From contig CM043944.1 of assembly GCA_014529385.2 (NCBI GenBank), positions 88,254,884-88,318,883 of the forward strand: a stretch of 64,000 nucleotides of DNA, given 5' to 3'. The stretch comes from Adiantum capillus-veneris (Eukaryota > Streptophyta > Polypodiopsida > Polypodiales > Pteridaceae). The notes under the pieces are model-generated. The model was not told where the DNA came from, ran no database searches, and saw only the letters and a program-made list of their open reading frames with translations. This document shows positions 33,791 to 44,389 of this stretch, one piece after another. Position 1 is the stretch's first letter; every line of letters begins with the position of its first letter. The position numbers were made by a program, and so were the translations under genes.

Positions 33791-35314
33791 CAACAAGCCT
33801 CCATGTGTGTCATAGTAGCACCCAAAAGTACAAAGGTATCCTTCCCAAATAATTTTCAACTGGGTGTAGGACCAAAAGTCAAAAAATTCTCCCCAAAGAT
33901 ATGTCAATTGGGTGTAGGATTAAAATGTACACCTCCCCTAGAGAACGGTAGGCAACTATGTGGTAGGTCAAATATAATTGGGGCTTCTCCAAATGTCGGA
34001 GGTCAATAGTGAAGTCCTATTGAAAATTTCCAAAGTGCTTTGTGTTATTCTTATTTTCCAATGTTGGCAACAAAGTGTCATTTTCATTGATGCTCCTCCC
34101 CTCCAAATGTGTCATCAAAATCAAAGTGGATGCCGATGTTTCCATAACATGTTTGCCAAATCTTTGTGCAAATGTGTGTGAGGATGGCCTTTGCCAATGT
34201 TGGACAATGTATAATCCTTGTACAAATGTCACTTTTATGAATCCAAGTGATTTATCTTTGTATGTATGCAAAGGTGGATACAAGAGGTTTGTGCAAAAGA
34301 AAAAATAGCCTTGTCCTAATGCATGGCTTGGTGCTAGTGACAATCTTGAAATTGGATGATTCGTACACATCATTGAGCTTGCGAACATAATCTTGGCAAT
34401 GCCTTTTTCTCCTATAAAACTCCCCTTTGATGCTAAGAAATCCTTCAAAGCATGGGAGTACTTACTAAGACCCAAAGTGTTTTTGAGTTCTTTATAGCCA
34501 CAGGAAGGCACCCTTAACAAGAGAGTTGTAAGGTAAAATGTTTGAGACTGAGGAGCACAAGAACAAAACCTAAGTTAAAGGGGATTTAAATATTATTGTT
34601 TTGAAGGATTGCAATCAAGATGCCCATGTTGGGACTGGAAACTAATGGACTTGACTGGCCCAAAACAGTTATAAAGTTTTGAGGTTTGTGTTCGATCGAG
34701 CTGACAAAAGTTGTACACGTGAACTTCAGCCTACGAAACCGAGTTTTTCTTGAGTATATTGAGTACCTCAAGGCAGGTATTCACATTACCTATTTCCAAA
34801 TTTAGGAATTTTTTTGACCTCATGACCTCCACCTTCCAAAGATAGGTGTATCCACCTAACAAACACGCCTTTCACGGTTCCTTTTGGGGGAAGCCAAACT
34901 CTGCAGATATTAGACTTAGTGTAGTAGTGAACCCAAGAGCTCAAAAGAGATTCAAATGAAGTAGATGTGGGCTTTAAAAAGCTATGGACAAGCACTTCTT
35001 GCACACACAATGTTTTTGTAAAGGGTGGCCCTTGATGAGCTATTGGTTATGGGAAGTGGCACATACCTTTTCGGGTTTCATATACCAAGAACCAAGAAAA
35101 ATCAATGGAAGGAGAGATTGACTAAGTATGATATGCAATCCAAAGCAATTGCAATCAATTATTCATGCTACTTAATACTAATTAAGTGCAAATGCCAAAA
35201 GGCTTATTGAATGACTTGAATAATGCTAAAGAGGGGTTGGTAGGCCTAGGTGTAAACCATTGACTTTGAAACCACATGTTGGGAATGACATTATGGTAGA
35301 CATGTTAGTGAACC
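33791..35314. other. interval between two direct repeats, no supported gene
   Basis: About 1.5 kb. A 167-codon minus-strand ORF (34520-34017) and an overlapping plus-strand ORF have no recognisable family. No retrotransposon domains are seen. Confidence 0.4.
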
Positions 35315-35602
35315 ATTCATAATGTGAGTAATAGGTTAATCACAAGAGAGATTAAAGAGAAGTTGACAGTACCACAAATATAAAATCATCAATAGACTAA
35401 TATGCAAATGGTGGATACAAAGTGGGATAGAGTGGTGGGTATAGCATGGATGTGAGATTGGATACAAAGTGTGTATCTTGTCCTTCTTTTATAGAGTTTG
35501 GAGAGGGCATGTGATGACGTAACCACTGATGTCAAATCTGTAGGCTTCCTCCATATTAGAGAGGGTTCTCACTAGTTGGTAGTGAGGATGTGTCACACAC
35601 CC
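35315..35602. repeat. 288-bp direct repeat, copy 2
   Basis: Same orientation as 33511-33790. Neither copy begins TG or ends CA, and no primer site follows copy 1, so these are not clear LTRs. Confidence 0.85.
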
Positions 35603-36174
35603 TAGTGTATGTGCAAGATTAGGTGCACCCACTTTTGGCAATTCTTAGAGGCCTAGACTATGTGAAAACATACATTTTATGCAGAAAGCATGGCCTGCTA
35701 CCATATTTATGCTCACTTTTGATTTCCAATTAATCTCACAAAAAGAGTATTTTTTGTGTGTAAAGACTCTCCTGGTCTAGCATGTCATGCATTGTCACAG
35801 CATTGTCATCCTAATATAGATTTGAACTTAAGTAGAGGATAGAATTGTTAAGTTTTAGAGTAGATCTTATGGAAAAAAAATACCTTATCTTGTTAAAATA
35901 ATAAAGATAATTTCTAAAAAAACACTAATAGCAGTTATACTACATTTTTTCTTATGGATTTCAAAAATCCTCTAGCACCAGTTGCAAGTTCCTTGTAGAA
36001 TTTTTTTTGACTCAAAACAAGCACCATACGCCAATCTTTCACCCATTCCAATTTATTCCATTTCTTTAGTTCACCTATTGTATAGATCTAAGGGTTTTGA
36101 ATGTGACAAAGCTAATGTTTTTACATTTTTGTGTCATCTAAGTGTTTTGTTTAATGCTTGGAGAGATTGTCCAT

Positions 36175-36286
36175 GGTTCTTGGACTATGTCGATGGAAAG
36201 TTGTTTGAGAACAAAGGAGATGCATACAATGGTTCTTAGACTATGTCGATGGAAAGTTCTTTGAGAACAAAGGAGATGCATACAAT
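36175..36286. repeat. tandem duplication, two copies of 56 bp
   Basis: 'ggttcttNgactatgtcgatgg' starts at 36175 and 36231. The copies differ by very few bases. Confidence 0.85.
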
Positions 36287-36289
36287 GAT

Positions 36290-37530
36290 AAGTTCTATCC
36301 TTTTCATGCAAGTTGTTGTTCAGTGATCACACTATTGATATGATTAGCAACACTACACAAGAAGGCAAAGGGAAAGTGTAAGAGTTTGAGAATCACCATC
36401 AATCAACAAGAGGATGCCCTTTCTCCTGTAATACCCAAGGGACATCCCAGCCCAAAGACGATTGTAGGAGGAACATTTAGTGGAAAGAAAGAGGTTGACT
36501 AGTCATTGAAGAATCAAAGGAGTCATCAAAAGAGCATCAACTTGACAAGAGTGAACAAGAATGTGGTGCTACAAATTCTAAGCAGAATGATTTCGAATGG
36601 TGTTGATAATCAAAAAGGTAAAATCCATCATGGGGTCTAAGGACTTGATATGCATCACCTCTAAGATGACTGAGCAGAGAAAGTGTAGCTACCCTTCTTT
36701 AGAAGGACTTCTGAGATGCTTTGGTCCTTTCTACATGGTAAGACATACAAATAGAAGACATTGCATGATATGTAGATCAAAGTGATTTCTAATAGGTGAT
36801 TACATTTTTCATGTAGCATAGCCTTCAAACACTCGAGCATGGACTTGGCAGAACTTGGGGTTATTGGAATGGTTCCCCCACATATTGAAGTGCTTGCTGA
36901 TGTAGACCATCTATAGAGGGTGCTTCTTGACCCAAAAAAAGTCCTTGAATGAGTTTTTAGCTTATTAATTTCTATTTCTAAACCCAATACATTGGATACT
37001 CATTGCATCATATTTTGCATTGTAGAATCCTATGAGTGATCCATTGTTTTGTAAGCTCTCTCTATCACATTGACGTAATGGACACTAAATTAATGTAGAG
37101 TCCTCTTCAAAATAACCTTGTAGCTCATGGATAACCCACTACACAATTGCACTTACAAGCATATGTTTCAACCATAAAGCACATACCTCTTTTAAAAGTT
37201 TGGACAAAAACACCCCTTGGGACTCTCCTCCATGCACCATAGAACACACATGCTGCTGCACTGGAAACTCTTCCACCATAGGCCTTTCTATCACCATCAC
37301 CTTCGGAATTGCCTCCATGCCTGTAGCCCCCTCAATCCTAGCATCATTACCCCCAACTCGATCATAAAGGTCAACTAGCACCTCTTGCATGCTGAATTCA
37401 TCTTCTTGCTCTTCAAGCACCTATTCTTCTACCACATCCTCTGTGTGATGGTGTTACATCGGCTTTTGTAATGCTTAAATTTTTTTGTCAAGCGGCTCCA
37501 ATTTTGGACACATCTAGTACATTATTTTGG
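36290..37530. other. interval with no supported gene
   Basis: A 93-codon minus-strand ORF at 37420-37139 is acidic and protein-like but unrecognised. Nothing else here is defensible. Confidence 0.35.
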
Positions 37531-37531
<1 letters not shown>

Positions 37532-37594
<63 letters not shown>

Positions 37595-37620
37595 AGAAGA
37601 AGAAGAAGAAGAAGAAGAGG
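37532..37620. repeat. (GA)n then (GAA)n microsatellite
   Basis: About 58 bases of GA pass into about 30 bases of GAA at the left edge of the tRNA-like repeat. Confidence 0.95.
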
Positions 37621-38095
37621 AAGAGAGTTTTAACGTCGTAGGAAACTATCCCAAGAGACCTTAAAGATCTAGCCGACGAGAAGAGTTGAACTCAAGACCT
37701 GTTATTCAAGAGGGAAATGACATAACCAATCTACTACACTTGGGTGATACAAAGGTTATACCATTTTCCTCTTTTTATTAGCACACACACCCGCATCCAC
37801 ACACACACCCAAGAAGAAGAGAGTTTTAGCATCATAGGAAACTATCCCAAGAGACCTTAAAGATCTAGCTGACTACAAGAGTTGAACTCAAGACCTATTA
37901 TTCAAGAGGGAAATGGCATAACCAATCTACCACACTTGGGTGATAGAAAGTTTATACCATTTTTCTGTTTTTATTAGCACACACACACCCGAGACGAAGA
38001 GAGTTTTAACATCGTAGGAAACTATCCCAAGAGACCTTAAAGATCTAGCCGTTGAGGAGAGTTGAACTCAAGACCTGTTATTCAAAGGAGTTTCT
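37621..38095 (-). repeat. tRNA-like (SINE-like) unit in 2.5 tandem copies
   Basis: A unit of about 180-196 bp occurs two and a half times. On the minus strand it contains pol III-type internal promoter boxes. A-box-like tagtagattgg is at 37736-37726 and tggtagattgg at 37932-37922, both fitting TRGYNNANNGG. B-box-like gttcaactc lies at 37691-37683, 37887-37879 and 38067-38059, fitting GWTCRANNC. A-to-B spacing is about 32 bases, normal for tRNA-derived promoters. The third copy is cut off before its A box. The T arm does not pair well, so this is a SINE or tRNA relic, not a working tRNA gene. The left copy ends in (CTT)n/(CT)n on the minus strand. Confidence 0.6.
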
Positions 38096-38100
38096 TTTTT

Positions 38101-38103
<3 letters not shown>

Positions 38104-38148
<45 letters not shown>

Positions 38149-38150
38149 GG
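38104..38150. repeat. (GA)n followed by poly-G
   Basis: GA run of about 36 bases, then 12 G, at the truncated edge of the third tRNA-like copy. Confidence 0.93.
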
Positions 38151-38319
38151 AGGAGGGAGAGAAAGAAGTGTGATTTAGCAGCTGCGCCTCTCTGGAATCC
38201 GAAGGTCTCCTTTTGCTGCCTCTACGCATCCCCAACAGAAGTTCTTGCCTTGTAGGAGCACGTGCTCTCCCTCCCCTGTCTCTCTTAGTCCAGCAACCAC
38301 TATGATTCTTCACACTGGA

Positions 38320-39389
38320 TGCTTAATTGGGTTGGGAAAAACCTACTCAAGCCGCAACACCAAAAACGATGGTGTGACAAGAGATTAGGTCGGGCTACGT
38401 CAACATGCAAAAGCTCTCCTTGTGACATAGTACAAGGTCGCGTGACGCACATTAGCACAAATATGTTGATCCTCTAGCATGCTAGGTTTCTATCGATCAG
38501 GGTAGATGAAAGAGAACTAGCATGTGGACAAAGTTTTCAGAAGAAAATTGTTCATAGTTTTATCAAACTTGTGTACTCTTCTATCAAAGCACTCTTTATA
38601 ATCCCCCACCGTTACCACCCCTCTTGACACGTTTGTCGCCACAACCTTTGGCAACACCACTAACTCCCCCCCCCCCCCCCCCCCCCCCCCCTTGTAGAAG
38701 GCTACCTATGATGGTGTGATCCAAACTTTAATATATACCATGATGTGGATTTTCTCAAAAGAATAGCCTCATTGCAATAATAGAATTATTTTCAAGTTTC
38801 CTCCGTTTTCTCTAGAGTAAGTTAAAATGCATAGTATGTTATCGTACATCAACCCACAATAACTTGAGGTAGAGCAAGAGAGAGGAGAAGAAAAAGAAGA
38901 AGAAGAAGTGAAGAGAACCTCAATCTTCCAGAATCTCCTTATTCATGAGATTTGTTCGAGTCGCAACAATCTTACTCTTTTAGTGTAAGTCTCGTGGTCC
39001 TACATGTAGGGAGGTAGGAATAGGAGATTTATATCCATTGGAATCATGGTGCCACTATTTCCAACAAGGATCAATGATGGTAGAAATGAGCTTTTAATAT
39101 AAAAGGGAAACTAGTTCCAAGAAGAGGAATATCAACATGCCATTGTATGGGTTCCAATTGTTCTATCCCATCAAAGGGAACATTCTACCAAACCCTTGTT
39201 GAGGGGGGTTTTTCAGTAAAAAATTTGTGGTCGTTTTACCATTAAAATTAGGTGTAATCTTGTTCTGATTTTTTTTGTTGTGCTTGAAGTCACCTAAAAT
39301 TCTTGTTTGGTTTTTGTTTTGTATAGTGTGTCTTGGCCAATCTTGCTCGTTTAGGGATTGCTCGGAAAATCTCGCTCGACATTTGAGAT
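38320..39389. other. interval with no supported gene
   Basis: Non-coding. It holds the poly-C tract at 38666-38691 and a GAA-rich stretch at about 38886-38910. Confidence 0.45.
38666..38691. repeat. poly-C tract (26 C)
   Basis: Uninterrupted C-run. Confidence 0.9.
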
Positions 39390-39399
39390 TCCTAAATTA

Positions 39400-40440
39400 A
39401 CTCTAAGATAATTATTAGAGCTTAATTATATTGTTAGAAAGCTAGGAAAATTTATATAATTAATTAGGCAAAAATTAAATGTTTTTAACTGTAAAACTAA
39501 TGGGAAACTTAGTAAGCTAACTTAATAAATCACAAGTAATTTATCAAAGCTAGAAGGCATTGTTAAGAGCATATCTCATAGATAGAAAATTAGTTAAGCT
39601 ATCTAATTAAGCTAAAATTGATAGATTTAAGTTGTAAATTAAAGATGGAAATTAGTTAACTAACTAAGATAAATACAAGGTAATTATCAGAGTTAGAAAA
39701 AAGCATTAGCTAGATGGAAAAATTAGCTCACTAATAGTAAATTACCTGAGCTATTTAATAAAGTTATAATTGATTGATTTTAGATTTAAATTAAAGATGG
39801 AAATTATTTAACTAACTTAGATAATTACAAAATAGTTATCAAAGTTAGAAAACATCATTAGCTAGCTTGGATAATTAGCTCATTGAGAAAATATTATTTT
39901 ATCTATTTAATTAAGCTAAATAAACCAATTAGATCTTTAAATTAAAGGAAGAAATTAGTTAATTAGCTCAGATAATTAAAAAGTAATTATAAAAGCTAGA
40001 ATAAATATTCAAAAGTTGGAATAATTATCTCATTAAAAAGAAATTAGTTTAGCTATTCAATTAAGCTTAAATTATCTCATTTTAGTTGTAAATTAAAGAA
40101 GAAATTTAGTTAATTAGCATAGATAATTATAAGGAAATTATGAGAGTTAGTAAACATCATTAGTAGCAAGTCAAGAAAATTAGATGATGACCAAGAAATT
40201 AGTTTAGTTATTTACTTAAGCTAAAATTATCTAATCTTAGCTATAAATTAAAGGAGACAATTAGTTAATTAGCTTAGATAATTATAAGATAATTATCAAA
40301 ATTATTTAACATCAATAGTAAGCCAATATAATTATACCATAATTAGGTACGTAGTTTAAGTAATTATAATAGATCAAAATCATAATTTTGGTCATAAATT
40401 AGATAAAATAAATAGTAAATCCATTTAAAAGTCTTTAGGA
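39400..40440. repeat. AT-rich tandem repeat, period about 152 bp, six or more copies
   Basis: The landmark 'aaattaaag' occurs at 39636, 39788, 39939, 40090 and 40245 (steps of 152, 151, 151 and 155). Diverged copies on both sides extend the array. Units share words such as 'attagttaattag', 'gataattanaa' and 'agctaaaatt'. No coding potential. Confidence 0.85.
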
Positions 40441-41189
40441 AAATTATTGGAGGTGTAAAATAGTGTTATAAAGTTGAGAGAAATATATCTCTAAGATATA
40501 AGCACCGTAATAAATATAAATATTTTTTCAAAAAATAGGGGAGCTTAGAAAACCCTTAAGGAAGCTAAGATAAATTTTTCTTACCTATAAAAGAAAATAA
40601 GAAATTACTAGGTCAAGAAATTATCATCTATGACCACAAACTTAACCTTAGTTGTGGTAAACTCAAGTTTTTAGGACCATATTAGGTAAAGTGGGAAAAT
40701 CCCAATTCCCAGGTTGGACAACTTTCAATATATCATGTACAAAATATAGAGATTTTGTCAAAAATTTGAGTTTTCTTAAGGTCTCATTCCACTTTATGCA
40801 CATACAATACACAATGAAAACAACTAAAATACCATGGTTTCAATCAATTGGATTATTAGGAGACGAGTATATTGCATCCATTATCGTTATCTATGTTCTA
40901 CTGTCCTACCTACAACTTATCTCAACATGGAGAGATGGTTTCTAGGTCCACCACTTGTCCAAGTTAATGTAAAAGTGACTCAAGGTTCACAACTTGTGAA
41001 AGCAAGGATCCATTGAGGAATACAATCCACTTGGCTATTTTTCCTTAATTTATTGCATGTGACATTCAAGCAAGGTCCACTTCTAATCTATAACTTCTTA
41101 ATTTGAGGCATGGGGTATACATAAAATATGTAGCATATGCTCTATTGCCTCATAGGAAGGTTGGTTTCAAGGTGCACTTATCCAGGCTA

Positions 41190-42540
41190 GCCTATCTTAG
41201 AGAAATGATGGAGCTTGCTTCTCTCCTTGTTTCAATGGAGACTAGCTTGGACAAGTGGTGACCTTGGAACAAAACCCCCATGTAAAACATATCATGGGTA
41301 TTCCAAGTGATTAGAAAGATTACCATTTAAGATACAACCTTATAGGTTGGACAACTGGAGCCTGGCTTGGAGAAATGGTGGACCTTTGATTCTCTCCATG
41401 TTTCAATGGAGCCTATCTTGGAGAAATGGTGGAGCTTGCTTCTGTCCATGTTTCAATGGAGCCTAGCTTGGACAATTGGTGGACCTTTTCTTCTCTCTAT
41501 GTTTCAATAGATTTAGCTTAGACACATGGTTGATCTTCAAACTAAACCAACTACTATCAATGTTTCCTAGCTTGGACAAGTGGTGGAGTGTTTCTCTACT
41601 CCATGTTTCAATGGATCTTAGCTTGGACAAGTGTTGGACCTTAAAACAAAAACCCCATGTACAACATAGAATGGATTTTCTAGATTTCAATGGAGTCTAG
41701 CTTTAACAAATGGTGGAGCTTGTCTTCATCCATGTTTCAATGAAACTAGCTTGGACAAGTGGTGGACCTTGTAACAAACCCCCCCATGTACAACATATCA
41801 TTGGTTTTCTAAGTGATGGGAAGGAATACCATTCAAGATATAAACTTATAGCTTGGATAAGTAGTTGACTTTAAAACCAAATTCATCATAATACAATGAA
41901 ATACAGGTCAGCCAATTCCTAAATCTTGAGACCAAACCTCCCATGCTATTAGAGATAATATATTGGATAAGTGGTGGACCTTCTATTATTTTCCCATGCC
42001 TAGTTTAGACAACCGGTACACTTTGCAGCTATAAAGGTTGGACGAGTTGTGGAGCCTTGTTTCTATCCATGTTTTAATGGATCCTAGCTTGGACAAGTGG
42101 TGGACCTTGGAAAAAAGCTTCCATGTACAACATATATGAGGTTTTCCATGTTTTAATGGAACCTATCTTGGACAAATGGTGAAGCTTGCTTCTCTCCATG
42201 TTGATTTTGGAACTACCTTAGACAAGTGGTGGAGCTTTGCTTTTCTACTCTTCATAATACAATGAAGTATAGGTTGGTTACATGGTGAATCTTAAGGCCA
42301 AACCTCCCATTTTACTAGAGATGATAGGTTGGACAAGTGGATCAACCTTCTATCATTTCTCCATGACTATATTGGACAATTAGTAGACCTAACATCTCTC
42401 TATGTTGTCTAGAGATGAGCTTGGACAAGTGATGGACCCTGCTTCTCTCTTCCCTTGGTTTACTAGTTTGAAGACTCAGTATATATACTTTCTTAGATCT
42501 AGCTTGAACAAGTGGTGGACCTTGTATCCACAATCTTAAT
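41190..42540. repeat. complex satellite, left array part 1
   Basis: Many copies of the core in the orientation 'cttggacaagtggtggacc', alternating with 'ctccatgtttcaatggagcc' and 'acaaaacccccatgtaaaacat' words. The unit is irregular here. A few cores at about 40950-41180 are in the other orientation. Confidence 0.85.
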
Positions 42541-43081
42541 TCATTACAAAAAAGTATATGAAAAAATAACATAGGAATCTTGGTTTGAAGGTCAAGCAAT
42601 TAGGTTCCAAATGCACATAATAATATATTTTCCACCCATAATAAAAGAAAGTTAAATATGTTATTACCAAATTGACAAAGGTAACGTCCAAGAATTCTAG
42701 CTTTGCATCTTGTCAGATCTAAATCTTCATCAAGGCGACATGCATGTATACATCAACTTTCAAGCCATTCAAGAATACATGCACTTAGATTCCATAGTTT
42801 TGTTTTCAAAGTCTTTTAGGTTCTAAAACTCTTTCACATAAAGTATGTAATGACAAAATTCTTGAAGCAAACATTTGTGCCCAAGAAAAAGATCCCTCTC
42901 ACATATTTAAACTCCATGAATTCTCTGATCCACACTTACAAGTTTTATTTTGACATCAAACATCAATTCTCTCATAGTTACAAATAAATGCAACCTCGAT
43001 ATGAATTGACAAAAAATGAATTTCTTTTACTATATGACCCAACATAGGTCCCAACCAAATAAAAAATGAGTCCCCAAAAAT

Positions 43082-43190
43082 TTGGGTGCACTCTAGCAAT
43101 ACATCAAAGTCCCCTTACAATAGGATGCACTCCAATAGTACATTGAAGTCCCCTTCGAGTAGGGTGCACTCCATTGAAGTGTTCATAAAA
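43082..43190. repeat. 39-bp tandem repeat, three copies
   Basis: 'tgcactc' recurs at 43087, 43126 and 43165 with the shared words 'acatcaaagtcccctt' / 'cattgaagtcccctt'. Confidence 0.75.
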
Positions 43191-43291
43191 TTGACACACC
43201 TTTGTTTTTTAAAAAAAAAGACTATATCAAATTATACAAATGTTGAAAGATACACACTATAATAAAAAAAGCATCTTATGGCCATATTTAT

Positions 43292-44034
43292 TCAATGCTT
43301 TCGTGTTGACAAGTACACACCAAGGACATAATTTGTCTCAGAATCACTATACTGATTTACAATTGTGTTGTATGTATAGACTCTCTTATCTCTTGCATAC
43401 AACCATCCTACCAACCATGGAATTATGGTTCTCTGCAAGAAGTTTTGAAGTTTCTCGGAAGTTTTCCTCCACATCTTTGGAAATATAAGATATGTCCCTG
43501 GCATGTTCCACATCACCCTATATGGAGTGTCATAAAAAGTAAGGTATTGTTTGCATCCAAATCCTCAAATATCTTCCAAATATCCTAGCATGATATTTGG
43601 ATTCTGGCAATTTTTGTTACTCATAAACACCTTGAACTTGGTATACTGCTCAGGAAAACATTTTTGTGTGATGCGTTGCACCCTTGTTAAGTTATAGCAA
43701 CTCCATATCCATAGCTCAAAGTATTCAGCACAAAAATCCAAAAAACTTTGTGCGTCTGGTCGCACCACATGATAAACTTCATCTTTATCCTCCACAAGTC
43801 GCATGTGTTGAGCCCAAGCTGGCATAGAATCTCCATGTTTCATTTCAATTGTCTTGATAAGTAACCCCTCTAGATCCAAGATAAGTACTCTTTTGATGTC
43901 CTTGAAAGCAAGTGGTAGGTGATAAGGAGGTGATTCATTCCTTGGACAAGGTCTTGGAGGAGGTTGGATGGGTAATTCAATAGTTTTCTTCAATTTATGC
44001 CAGCATATAGCCAATCCATTTTTCTGTAATGGTT
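43292..44034 (-). CDS. FCP1/NIF-like phosphatase-domain exon (FCP1-b), one in-frame stop
   Basis: FCP1/NIF domains are HAD-superfamily phosphatases acting on phosphoproteins such as the RNA polymerase II tail. The exon begins at 44034 after a good acceptor (tttaatttcag on the minus strand) with two bases completing a codon (phase 1). It carries ILDLEGLLIKT at about 43885-43855, where the canonical DxDx(T/V) second Asp is Glu, then VVRPDAQSFLDF and ELWIWSCYNLTR. The frame continues through a TGA at 43567-43565 to YDTPYR (about 43535-43515), the third HAD motif with Tyr for the first Asp, and ends at a stop at about 43294-43292. The changed acidic positions suggest weak or lost catalysis. It could be a terminal exon of the locus to its right or a pseudogene. 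Confidence 0.6.
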
Positions 44035-44389
44035 CTGAAATTAAAGAACAAGAACACTTAATGCAAACACAACAATAGACATGAGTTTTACATTGTCTAC
44101 CCTAAGGTTTTATTAGATACCAAAATCCATCTATGATCTACTCATTAATAGAAAGAAAGTCAAATTAAAATCCTGACTCTTTTTTATGCTACACTCTCTC
44201 TTAGTCTCAATACCATGGAGTTCAACTAGACTTAAGTCAACTAATAACTACTACTTGTTGTTAAAGGTATGCTTGAAGTGCATAAGGCTTAACCAATTCT
44301 CTAGTGTAGAATGGGTATTTAGGTCTCAAGGTCTACCACTTATCCAAGCAAAGATCCATTTAGATATGGAAACCCAATTTTTCTTAATA

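Noticed and set aside
34017-34520. A 167-codon minus-strand ORF
   Set aside because: No recognisable domain. It overlaps a plus-strand ORF of similar quality and lies in unexplained repeat DNA.
33511-35602. An LTR retrotransposon bounded by the 280-bp repeats
   Set aside because: There are no TG/CA ends, primer site, purine tract or coding domains.
37139-37420. A 93-codon acidic ORF
   Set aside because: Protein-like composition only, with no domain, splice or homology evidence.
37675-37750. A functional tRNA gene on the minus strand
   Set aside because: A and B boxes are present but the T arm and acceptor do not pair, and the unit is repeated with truncation. A SINE or tRNA relic fits better.
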